From UBA9715 sp045614225 (lineage in GTDB: Bacteria > Actinomycetota > Coriobacteriia > Coriobacteriales > Eggerthellaceae), in the NCBI GenBank assembly GCA_045614225.1, contig JAZLCO010000129.1:1-35079 (forward strand): a stretch of DNA of 35,079 nt. Reading direction: 5' to 3'. A program made the translations under genes and the position numbers. Under the pieces are notes generated by a model, which worked only from the letters and a program-made list of their open reading frames with translations, had not been told where the DNA came from and searched no databases. Each line of letters starts with the position of its first letter. Position 1 is the stretch's first letter. This document shows positions 12,210 through 19,299 of the stretch, piece after piece.

Positions 12210-13112
12210 CTACTTGATCGTAATGTCGCCGTTCTTGCCTACGACCAGCTCTTTGCTGTCCTCTACCATAACGCCGTTCCCGTCGAATGCATACCAGGCC
12301 CCGCTTATCTTGATGAACGCATCATGGGCCATCGCGCCGTCGCCGTCGAACCAGAACCAGCTCTCCTTACCGCCGTATTTGATCTTGGCCCAGCCCGTCA
12401 CCATGTATCCGTAGCTGTCGCCCGTGTCCTTCGTCTGCGGCTGCAGATAGTACCATTCGCCGTTGTAGTATATCCAGCCCGTCGCCATGTACCCGTCTGC
12501 TCCGAACCAGTACCATTTCCCGTTGATGTACTCCCATGCGCTCGCGGGCCAGCTCCCGTCCGAATACTCGAACCACCAACCCTTGCTGTCATGCTTCCAG
12601 CTTCCGCTCGCTCCGTTCATGGCCTTCTTTACCTCCTCCACGATCTGATACATGCGCGAGTGGATATACTCGCCTGGGCATCCCGTCGCCGCGAACATCC
12701 GATGCTCGGTGAATGTTGCATTCGGCGTGCCGTCGTAGTACGGTTCGATTCCGTATCGCGAGCATATGTCCGCCGCGAGCGCGATCATCGATCTCCAGGC
12801 CGCATCCCCGATGGGCCAGGGGTCTCCCGCGTAGCTGTTCGATACCTCGAATGTGACGGCTAATTCATCGTTCGCCCACGAGCTGCTCGTCCAAGGATGG
12901 TACTCCTCGGGCAATATGCAGATGATCTCGCCGTCGTTCCCGATTCCGTAATTGCAGGATGCCTGCCGCGCTGGGCTTGCGAATATCTGCCCCAGCCCGT
13001 CCGCGCTGATTACACCCGCCGTGTGATGGATTGTGATCTTGCTCGGATTGCCTCTCCATCCGCTCGTGTTCGGGCTGATGCGCTCCTTCGTCGCGAGGCT
13101 GCTGACCGTCAT
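12210..13112 (-). CDS. Endolysin: N-acetylmuramoyl-L-alanine amidase with wall-binding repeats
   Basis: 300 residues. Residues 1-166 form an Amidase_2/PGRP domain with zinc ligands in IHHTAG (H29), TEHRMF (H137) and TGCPG (C145), which cleaves the bond between MurNAc and L-alanine. Residues ~172-290 carry aromatic repeats (GWWFEYSDGSW, GKWYWFGADGYMATGW, GEWYYL, GYMVTGWAK, SWFWFDGDGAM, GAWYAFDGNGVM) of the choline/glucan-binding type, which target the enzyme to wall polymers. No signal peptide is present, so export relies on the holin. It is the last late gene; its start overlaps the 21-aa ORF stop and its stop abuts the convergent recombinase stop. Confidence 0.92.
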   Translation of the reverse strand: MTVSSLATKERISPNTSGWRGNPSKITIHHTAGVISADGLGQIFASPARQASCNYGIGNDGEIICILPEEYHPWTSSSWANDELAVTFEVSNSYAGDPWPIGDAAWRSMIALAADICSRYGIEPYYDGTPNATFTEHRMFAATGCPGEYIHSRMYQIVEEVKKAMNGASGSWKHDSKGWWFEYSDGSWPASAWEYINGKWYWFGADGYMATGWIYYNGEWYYLQPQTKDTGDSYGYMVTGWAKIKYGGKESWFWFDGDGAMAHDAFIKISGAWYAFDGNGVMVEDSKELVVGKNGDITIK

Positions 13113-13174
13113 CTCGGGCCTCCCTTGTTATCCGACAGCTCCTCCTCCATTTCGGGAGTCAATTCGATTTCCAT
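13109..13174 (-). CDS. Acidic microprotein (21 aa) between holin and endolysin
   Basis: 21 residues, MEIELTPEMEEELSDNKGGP plus Arg. A perfect GGAGG ribosome site lies 5 nt before ATG 13174, which directly follows the holin stop; the TGA overlaps the endolysin ATG. Such strong translation signals suggest real expression or a coupling device that feeds ribosomes to the endolysin start. No function is known. Confidence 0.6.
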   Translation of the reverse strand: MEIELTPEMEEELSDNKGGPR

Positions 13175-13396
13175 TTAAACCTCCGTTTCTGCTGGCTCGA
13201 TGTGCTTTCCGATCTCCGCCATGATGGGCGAGAGAACCGCCATGACCAGCGCGACGATGAGCGCCCTCGTCTGCGGCTCCATGACGCAAGCGCCCACGAT
13301 CATGTCGGCGTTCGCCACGATTACGCCCAGAATCGCCTGGACTATCGTGCGTGCCAACCTCATGCCCGTGCTGTTGCTTGTGAGAAATGCGTTCAT
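13175..13396 (-). CDS. Putative holin (two membrane spans)
   Basis: 73 residues. Membrane spans IVQAILGVIVANADMIVGACV and ALIVALVMAVLSPIMAEIG are separated by a short polar turn, with a charged C-terminus (KHIEPAETEV): class II holin topology. GGGAGG stands 7 nt upstream of ATG 13396; the longer in-frame start lacks a site. It lies directly before the endolysin in the lysis cassette, so it would permeabilise the membrane to release the amidase. Confidence 0.75.
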   Translation of the reverse strand: MNAFLTSNSTGMRLARTIVQAILGVIVANADMIVGACVMEPQTRALIVALVMAVLSPIMAEIGKHIEPAETEV

Positions 13397-13414
13397 TGTG
13401 TTTCCTCCCATGAA

Positions 13415-14080
13415 TTAGTTATTGTCGTGATATGTCCTGATCGCGTAGCCGAACGCTTCCATGAATTGAGTGAGCGTGACCGGTTCGCCTTGCCAGCCGA
13501 TATAGTTTTCAAGATAATCGATGAAAAGGGCGCATAAATCTGCGCCCCACCCACCCTCGATATCTGGGCCGTATTCTTCCCAGTCCACCGTCACGTCTTC
13601 AAACGTCACGTCCCCGCCGCCGCCGCCAGATGGAGTCTGCCACGTGCCGTCGTTGCGCAGGAACGTGGTCGTGGACGTGCCGAACGATATGCCGCTGCGC
13701 TTCAGCTTCGAGCTGTCGGAGCTGTCCGAGATGACCAGCTTGTCGCCGCTCGCCACGCTCGTGTCGGACGTGATTGCGCCAGCGTTGGTTATGCTGCCGT
13801 GCGTATGAGTGGAAGATGCCCTGCCCGTGTCGGTCGGATGCACATGGTCGCCGCGCGCGTAGTTGTCGGACGAGCCTGCAGACGCCGTGCCGTCCATCGC
13901 GGGGTTGGACGTGTACGGCGATATGCTCGAACCGCCGCTCGGCGCGTAGATATCGGTGGAAGTCCCGTCGATTGACACCGTGGCTATCTTCGTCCCGCTG
14001 GTCTGAACCTGCGTGACGGATGCCTCGCCCACGGTATCGTAGGTCGTGCCGTCCACCGTCAGATGCCGCATAACCGCCAT
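13415..14080 (-). CDS. Tail fibre / baseplate accessory protein C
   Basis: 221 residues. The N-terminal motif (LTVDGTTYDTVGEASVTQ) resembles those of the two upstream fibre genes. A low-complexity fibre middle follows (Ser/Thr/Gly-rich; NPAMDGTASAGSSDNYARGDHVHPTDTGRASSTHTHGS, a pattern frequent in tail fibres with His-rich metal-binding turns). A distinct acidic C-terminus ends FIDYLENYIGWQGEPVTLTQFMEAFGYAIRTY. GGAGGTGAT, a near-perfect ribosome site, lies upstream of ATG 14080. It probably contributes to host recognition. Confidence 0.7.
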   Translation of the reverse strand: MAVMRHLTVDGTTYDTVGEASVTQVQTSGTKIATVSIDGTSTDIYAPSGGSSISPYTSNPAMDGTASAGSSDNYARGDHVHPTDTGRASSTHTHGSITNAGAITSDTSVASGDKLVISDSSDSSKLKRSGISFGTSTTTFLRNDGTWQTPSGGGGGDVTFEDVTVDWEEYGPDIEGGWGADLCALFIDYLENYIGWQGEPVTLTQFMEAFGYAIRTYHDNN

Positions 14081-15106
14081 CTAAATCACCTCCGTTGGGA
14101 ACTCGCCGTTCGCAATCATCGACTCCATGCGCAGGTACGCCAGCTCCACCAAATCCTGCTTGCGCACGCGGTAGAGCCGCTGCCGGTTGCGTATCGTGGT
14201 CTTGGATGCGTCCACCGATGCCCACGCGGTCGATGCCATGTAGCTGCTGTTCGTGCGCACGCTCCATGACGGCGCTCGGAAATTGATGTAGGTGGACGTG
14301 AGAGCGCCCGTGCTTTGGAACGTCGGAGCAGCCGCGCCCGGGTAGATGCCGTAGCTGACGCCTGCCGTCACGGTGAGGTTGTTCGATGCGTTGCGGCACA
14401 ACGACATGGGAACCGAGAGCGCCAGCGCCGTTGTCGTGCCGTAGGTGGTCGTGGTCGGCGTGACTATCTCATTGCTGCTGTTGATGCGGAACCGCTGCCC
14501 TATCGGGTTGAGGTACGTCTGGTACTGCTTCAATGCGTGGACTTTGCCCATGCTGGACTCGGTGACCGAGTAGCCCACGTCCACCATCACGTCCTGCAGC
14601 ACGAAGTAGTCGTACGCCGCGAAGTTGAGCGCCGCGCCCGAATGGTACGAGCTGCCCCAGCGGTCGAACGTCGGGTTCGCGTTGTTCGTGGCGGTGTAGT
14701 CCGTGGCGAACTGGTACTTCATGCCGTGCGCCGAAGTGTCTGCGGACGGGTCGAGCGACGAGTAGTCCATATCGCCCAATGTGACCGTGCTGCCCGACTT
14801 CTTGAACTCCGTCTCGTAGAGCAGTTCGGGATCTAAACTCCCCCACCACGCCACGCAATGCGGCTCCACGTCCAGCGTCAGCGTCTTGGTCGAGCTGTTG
14901 TACGTGTCCGTGAGGTATGCGTATCCCTGCCCGGTCGAAACGGTGCCGTCCGCCGCGATGAACTGCTTGCCGCTGGAAACGTCGGAAACCGTTGCCGTGG
15001 TCACAGATGGGTCGACGAACGGATGGTACGCGTCGTTGACATCTGGAACCCGTATCGACGGCACGTTGTCGAACAACGCGCCAGCTATCTTGACCTGCTG
15101 CGCCAT
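14081..15106 (-). CDS. Tail fibre-like protein B
   Basis: 341 residues, rich in Ser/Thr/Tyr. It begins VKIAGALFDNVPSIRVPD, similar to the start of the neighbouring fibre proteins, followed by long beta-rich stretches (PHCVAWWGSLDPELLYETEFKKSGSTVTLGDMDYSS; YDYFVLQDVMVDVGYSVTESS) and a C-terminal helix with RNRQRLYRVRKQDLVELAYLRMESM. It was probably recruited to the tail tip. It does not match a family I can name. AGGAGG precedes ATG 15106. Confidence 0.65.
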   Translation of the reverse strand: MAQQVKIAGALFDNVPSIRVPDVNDAYHPFVDPSVTTATVSDVSSGKQFIAADGTVSTGQGYAYLTDTYNSSTKTLTLDVEPHCVAWWGSLDPELLYETEFKKSGSTVTLGDMDYSSLDPSADTSAHGMKYQFATDYTATNNANPTFDRWGSSYHSGAALNFAAYDYFVLQDVMVDVGYSVTESSMGKVHALKQYQTYLNPIGQRFRINSSNEIVTPTTTTYGTTTALALSVPMSLCRNASNNLTVTAGVSYGIYPGAAAPTFQSTGALTSTYINFRAPSWSVRTNSSYMASTAWASVDASKTTIRNRQRLYRVRKQDLVELAYLRMESMIANGEFPTEVI

Positions 15107-15115
15107 GTGCGCCTC

Positions 15116-15781
15116 CTAACTGATGGACAGCACCTTGGTGCTCGCGTCCTGGCTGACCGTCGCGCTCGTCAGGCTGCCAGCCACGCCGAAGATGGTCACG
15201 CCGCTCTTGATGTTGGAAGCGACGAGGTCGGCATCTCCCGCGATGGTCTGCGCGCCCGTGAGGTAGGTGCCGCTGGCTATGGTCTGGTCGCTCGTGCCCG
15301 GCGTGATGGTAGCCGCCGCCTTTGTCGTTACGCTGGCGGTCAGGCTGACGCTCGAATTGCCGGCCGTGCCGCTGCCGATGTAGCCTGCCGTCACCTGCGG
15401 CGTGTTGCTGACCGTCTTGGAGAGCGTGATGGTGTTCGTGCCAGTGGACACGCTTGCGGAAGTCCCGCTGATGGTCGCGGCTGCGGTAGCCGAGCCTGCC
15501 GAGACGGCTTTGGTCTGCTGCGATGCGTAGTAGCCTGCTGGCACCGTCACAGTGTCGCCCGATGCGCTGATGTCGGTTCCGGTCTTGGTCGCGATTGTGC
15601 CCGAATACTTCGTGCCGTCAGCGCCATACGCCGTGTTCCCCGAGAGCATAGCGCCGCCGCTTGAGATGGTGGCATCCGACGTGTCGTAGAACGCCGCCGT
15701 GTCCTCGGAGTTGGCAATCGGGATGTCGACCTCGGGAACGCTGGAGTATGTAACTCCGTTGATAACCACATTCTTCGCCAT
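15116..15781 (-). CDS. Tail fibre-like repeat protein A
   Basis: 221 residues: NVVINGVTYSSVPEVDIPI, then FYDTSDATISSGGAMLSGNTAYGADGTKYSGTIATKTG, then Thr/Ser/Ala-rich beta repeats and a closing IKSGVTIFGVAGSLTSATVSQD. This layout is common in tail-tip proteins of gut Firmicutes and Actinobacteria phages (the VPEV...YDTSDA and GV.IFGVAG motifs). It is probably a fibre or baseplate subunit. Its N-terminal motif is shared with the next two genes downstream. Confidence 0.7.
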   Translation of the reverse strand: MAKNVVINGVTYSSVPEVDIPIANSEDTAAFYDTSDATISSGGAMLSGNTAYGADGTKYSGTIATKTGTDISASGDTVTVPAGYYASQQTKAVSAGSATAAATISGTSASVSTGTNTITLSKTVSNTPQVTAGYIGSGTAGNSSVSLTASVTTKAAATITPGTSDQTIASGTYLTGAQTIAGDADLVASNIKSGVTIFGVAGSLTSATVSQDASTKVLSIS

Positions 15782-15796
15782 TTTCCTATCCTTTCG

Positions 15797-16063
15797 CTAA
15801 GATACTGTCAACACTGACCCATCCCAGGTGATGAGTCCGTAATTATCGGGTATAGCCTCGACCACGATGTTGCGCTCCATGCGCTTGTTCATGGTCGGCA
15901 GCTCCTGCTCGTATGGCTGCGGCCTGACTCGGTACTCGCCCGAGTATGGTTCGCCGCCGCCGTCGATGATCTCCGCCTCGATCTCGAGGTCGATCTGCGC
16001 GTCTTCGCGCACGCGCAGCTCGAGGTCTCGGTCGGGCAGTATCTCTAGCACGAAGTCGACCAT
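15797..16063 (-). CDS. Small tail-tip protein (88 aa)
   Basis: 88 residues, strand-rich and acidic: FVLEILPDRDLELRVREDAQIDLEIEAEIIDGGGEPYSGEYRVRPQPYEQELPTMNKRMERNIVVEAIP ending in a short strand (ITWDGSVLTVS). It resembles a frequent small gene in the baseplate region of gut siphophages, usually unannotated. AGGAG lies 6 nt before ATG 16063. Confidence 0.65.
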   Translation of the reverse strand: MVDFVLEILPDRDLELRVREDAQIDLEIEAEIIDGGGEPYSGEYRVRPQPYEQELPTMNKRMERNIVVEAIPDNYGLITWDGSVLTVS

Positions 16064-16064
16064 C

Positions 16065-16382
16065 TTATGCTCCTATGATGCCGTCCTGCAGGATGCGCTC
16101 GACTGGCACGCTTCCGATGGTCGTTGCGACCGCCACGGTGCCGTTCGCCCTCTCCGCGCGAATCTGCACCTCGCACTTCTGCCCTGCGGGAAACGCGAGC
16201 GTGTCCTTCTGGGTGAGCGTGCACTCGATGCGCGTGTCCTCGCCGTCGAGTGTGACGTTAAGGTCGCTACCGCTCTTGATAGTTCTGACGGCTCCGCATT
16301 TGAACGTCAGGTAGAGGTTGTATTCCGTGAGGTCGTTCTTCTTCACGATCGCTCGGATTGTCGGTGTGGTTCCGCGTCTCAT
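16065..16382 (-). CDS. BppU-like small baseplate protein (105 aa)
   Basis: 105 residues: MRRGTTPTIRAIV, LTEYNLYLTFKCGAVRTIKSGSDLNVTLDGEDTRIECTLTQKDTLAFPAGQKCEVQIRAERANGTVAVATTIGSVPVERILQDGII. The strand order and the FKCG...TLTQKDTL...VQIRAR pattern are typical of small immunoglobulin-like baseplate proteins next to tail fibres. The start overlaps the preceding stop by 4 nt. A structural role at the tail tip is likely. Confidence 0.65.
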   Translation of the reverse strand: MRRGTTPTIRAIVKKNDLTEYNLYLTFKCGAVRTIKSGSDLNVTLDGEDTRIECTLTQKDTLAFPAGQKCEVQIRAERANGTVAVATTIGSVPVERILQDGIIGA

Positions 16383-16618
16383 AGCGCGCCCCCTTCCTTC
16401 ACGTCGTTCCTCAATTCGTCGTATCTGTGGTAAAGGTTGCCGACCTCCGTCTCGAGCTTGTAGGTTCGCTCGACTACCGAGTTGTGCTTTTCAACGTCCC
16501 TGCGCAGATCGTCTATCATCGTTTCGAGTTTCGTGAGCCGCGCGCTGAATGCCGCATAGGTGGCACCGAATGCTATCAGTGCCGTCACTATCGGACCGAG
16601 ATACGGTGTTATATCCAT
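16379..16618 (-). CDS. XhlA-like membrane / coiled-coil protein
   Basis: 79 residues. An N-terminal membrane span (LGPIVTALIAFGATYAAFSA) is followed by a coiled coil (LTKLETMIDDLRRDVEKHNSVVERTYKLETEVGNLYHRYDELR). This is the inverse of the classical XhlA order (coiled coil first), but the type is common near lysis or tail-fibre genes of gut phages. It may assist lysis or anchor tail proteins; the sequence alone does not decide. Confidence 0.65.
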   Translation of the reverse strand: MDITPYLGPIVTALIAFGATYAAFSARLTKLETMIDDLRRDVEKHNSVVERTYKLETEVGNLYHRYDELRNDVKEGGAL

Positions 16619-16626
16619 CCCGCCGC

Positions 16627-16944
16627 CTACCTTTCCAGCTTCGTCATGCCGCCCTCGGCGATGCCCCGCAGCGCCTTCGCGTCCATCTTCGCCATGTCCT
16701 GCGCTACCTTCTGCAACGCCTCCGCCATGTCCGCGTTGCCGATGCTCTCCGCGTATGCTCGGAAGTTGGCCTTCGCGCTCATCTCGCTTTGGAGTTGCAT
16801 TCGGTCGATTTCATCCATCGCCAGATACTCCGTCAATAGCTCGGAAAAATTCGGGGGCATGTCATCCTGCATCAGTGCGTCGATTTGGAAAAATGCGTTG
16901 GCGCATGCGGTGAGCTGCGTCGTGGTGAGTTTGCTGTAGTCCAT
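16627..16944 (-). CDS. Helical hypothetical protein (105 aa)
   Basis: 105 residues, all helical by eye: LTTTQLTACANAFFQIDALMQDDMPPNFSELLTEYLAMDEIDRMQLQSEMSAKANFRAYAESIGNADMAEALQKVAQDMAKMDAKALRGIAEGG. AAGGAG stands 5 nt before ATG 16944. It lies between the main fibre gene and the membrane/coiled-coil gene, so a fibre chaperone or structural adaptor is possible; no family is recognised. Confidence 0.6.
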   Translation of the reverse strand: MDYSKLTTTQLTACANAFFQIDALMQDDMPPNFSELLTEYLAMDEIDRMQLQSEMSAKANFRAYAESIGNADMAEALQKVAQDMAKMDAKALRGIAEGGMTKLER

Positions 16945-16953
16945 GTCTGCTCC

Positions 16954-18900
16954 TTACTTGACCCTGATTGCACTTATGAAGCCCGTAACGTTGAGCGCCG
17001 AACCGCTTGTCTGATACGCGTATATCCCGTATGTCGTGGACGACGAGGGTGCTTTCTGCCCCGCGACGTTGAGGGTTGTCTGCGAACCGTTTACTGCATT
17101 GCAGTTGGAGCTTGCTTGCCGCTGCGCTGCCGCTGTTGGAGTGGTGCTATGGATGCACGCATAGCGCCTGCCTGTAGCGTTGGATGGGAAATACACGGTG
17201 CCGCTTATAATCCATGTGCCAGCAGCGCATGTAACGGACGCGATTCTCACCCATGTGCTGTTTGCCACAGAGACGTTGTCATCTTTGTCCTCAAGCTGCC
17301 TGTCAATCCAACCGCAGTCCGCTGCGACGAGCTTGCGGAATGTCGCCGCCCCCGCGCTGCCGTTCGGAGCTGCTAATACCGTGTTAGCCGCGCGCGATGC
17401 TGCCGAATTCCAGATATGGGTTTCCCAGCTCCCCCATGCGCCGTTCTCGTATACTCGGTAGCTGATTCCCCATGTCACCATGTTGAGTCTGTACTGCCCG
17501 ACGTAGTTTCCATTAGAGTCAGTCGCTAGGATGTATATATAGTCGCCGCTGCGGTTTATCCATCCTCGGTCGCTTCCTGGTGCGACATTGAATGCGATTC
17601 CACCATCAGAACGCACCGTACCTGGATACGCTATATCGGTTCCCTCGTTGATTCGTGCGATTCCGCTTCCGCTGCAAAAATACAGCGCCCCCGTGGTCGT
17701 ATCCAAGACAAAGCATGGGGTAACGGGCAGGGTCGATTCGTCGCTGCTGGCCGACCATGTGCTTCTGATGAACGTCGGGTATGCCGCCTCGTCGCCGTAT
17801 GTCAGCTCCGCTCCGTCCATGTCGAGGTCGCCCGTCATGGTGCCGCCAGCAGTAGACAGCGCCCCTATGTTCGCTGGCGTGAGGTTGATGTTCCCCTGCC
17901 TGTAGGTGGATTCCGCATCGCCCTTGACTCCCGATACCGTCCCTGCGCCGTCCAGCACGTCGAAGTCGGTGTTCCTCGGGTCTCCGCTGCCATAGTCGAA
18001 AGCCACGTTGTGTCCGCCAGTGATTATCGTGACCTCCACCTCCGGCGTGATGCCGTCCGTGCCGTTGCGCCCGTTGGTCCCGTCGCGGCCGTTCATGCCG
18101 TCGTATACCGTCGCGGAGGTTACGCCGTCCTCGTCCTCGATCGTGATCGTCGCCCCAGCCTGGATGCGCTCGACCGATGCCGAGGGGCTGTATCCGTCCG
18201 CCCCGTCGCTTCCGTCCGTGCCGTTGGCGATGCTCACCGTGGAGCCGTTGACCGTCAAGTCCGCGCCCGTTACGGTCTGCGATACGGACACGTCTACGCC
18301 GTCGAGCTTTGCGTCCAGGGCATCCTGCAGGCCCGTCACGTCCGCAATCGCATGCGCGTGCGCCTCGTCGGCCGCTCCGATGTTCGCGGGGGTCAGGTTG
18401 ACAGAGCCCGTGCGGTATTCCGCTTCCGCGTTGCCCTTCACGCCGAAGACCGCGCCCTCCTGGATCTCGTCTATCAGCGCCTCGACCTCCGCAATCACAG
18501 CATCGATCTCGGCGAGGTGCATCTCGCCCGGTTCAACGCCCTCGCGCGCACCAGGCTCGATCTCCACCGCGAAGCTTTGCGTTGAGCAGATGACCTCGCT
18601 CCCGTACAGCACTTCCACATACGCCTCGTCGGTGCGGCCCGGGTATACAGCCGCGTAGGTCTCATCGATTGCGAAACTCGCGATGTTTCCGGATGCCGTG
18701 CCGTCAATGCTGTAATAATGCTCGCCGTCTGGCAGCTTCATGCATAGCCTGACCGTGTAGCCAGCGAGCTCCATAGCATCGTCGTTGTCGTACACGGCGA
18801 CTTTCAGCGTCGTGGCGTTCCGGTCGCCCTGGCGTATTGTCACGATCGGCGCTACCGCTGCGGCCTTCGAGATGTCGAGTGCTATCTCCCGGGTGTTCAT
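16954..18900 (-). CDS. Main tail fibre / receptor-binding protein
   Basis: 648 residues. Residues 1-120 are a BppU-like N-terminal domain (IVTIRQGDRNATTLKVAVYDND...YVEVLYGSEVICSTQSFAVEIEPGA) that attaches to the baseplate. A short coiled coil follows, then two copies of a unit containing VKG(N/D)AE..YR.G..NLTPANIGA, a collagen-like stretch (GMNGRDGTNGRNGTDG), and a region with RSDGGIAFNVAPGSDRGWINRSGDYIYILATDSNGNYVGQYRLNMVTWGISYRVYENGAWGSWETHIWN that resembles pyocin-knob domains. The distal domain ends GFISAIRVK. It probably recognises the host surface. It is coupled to the preceding paralogue by ATGA. Confidence 0.82.
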   Translation of the reverse strand: MNTREIALDISKAAAVAPIVTIRQGDRNATTLKVAVYDNDDAMELAGYTVRLCMKLPDGEHYYSIDGTASGNIASFAIDETYAAVYPGRTDEAYVEVLYGSEVICSTQSFAVEIEPGAREGVEPGEMHLAEIDAVIAEVEALIDEIQEGAVFGVKGNAEAEYRTGSVNLTPANIGAADEAHAHAIADVTGLQDALDAKLDGVDVSVSQTVTGADLTVNGSTVSIANGTDGSDGADGYSPSASVERIQAGATITIEDEDGVTSATVYDGMNGRDGTNGRNGTDGITPEVEVTIITGGHNVAFDYGSGDPRNTDFDVLDGAGTVSGVKGDAESTYRQGNINLTPANIGALSTAGGTMTGDLDMDGAELTYGDEAAYPTFIRSTWSASSDESTLPVTPCFVLDTTTGALYFCSGSGIARINEGTDIAYPGTVRSDGGIAFNVAPGSDRGWINRSGDYIYILATDSNGNYVGQYRLNMVTWGISYRVYENGAWGSWETHIWNSAASRAANTVLAAPNGSAGAATFRKLVAADCGWIDRQLEDKDDNVSVANSTWVRIASVTCAAGTWIISGTVYFPSNATGRRYACIHSTTPTAAAQRQASSNCNAVNGSQTTLNVAGQKAPSSSTTYGIYAYQTSGSALNVTGFISAIRVK

Positions 18901-19256
18901 CCGCGCGCCCCCGGCTCGATGATCACGGTGAACGCGCCCGTGCTGCAGATCGTGTCGTTGCCGATGACCTCTACGTATGCGAGCGCCGTGCGCCCTACAT
19001 ATGCCGCCGCATCGGTCTCATCGATGGCGAATGTCGCTTCGTTGCCCGATGCCGTCCCCGTGACCTCGTAGCTGCTCTCGCCGTCCGGCAGCGCCATGCA
19101 AAGCTCCACGCTGTATCCCGTCAGATCGAGGGGCGCGCCGTTGTCGAACATCGCCGCTTCTAGCGTCGTTGCGTTCTTGTCCCCGTGGCGTATGTGCAGA
19201 ACCGGGGCGACCTTGGGCCGCTTCGATACGTCCAGTGCAATCGTCTGCGTGTTCAT
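18897..19256 (-). CDS. Stand-alone BppU-like baseplate domain (paralogue of fibre N-terminus)
   Basis: 119 residues: MNTQTIALDVSKRPKVAPVLHIRHGDKNATTLEAAMFDNGAPLDLTGYSVELCMALPDGESSYEVTGTASGNEATFAIDETDAAAYVGRTALAYVEVIGNDTICSTGAFTVIIEPGA. It matches residues 1-120 of the next protein almost position by position, so the domain has been duplicated and one copy stands alone. The start at 19256 has GGAAGGA upstream; the longer in-frame start is rejected. It may fill additional baseplate positions or set fibre copy number. Confidence 0.75.
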   Translation of the reverse strand: MNTQTIALDVSKRPKVAPVLHIRHGDKNATTLEAAMFDNGAPLDLTGYSVELCMALPDGESSYEVTGTASGNEATFAIDETDAAAYVGRTALAYVEVIGNDTICSTGAFTVIIEPGARG

Positions 19257-19299
19257 TGCGTTCCTTCCTTCTCCCACCGATGCTGATGGGCGCGTGAGA

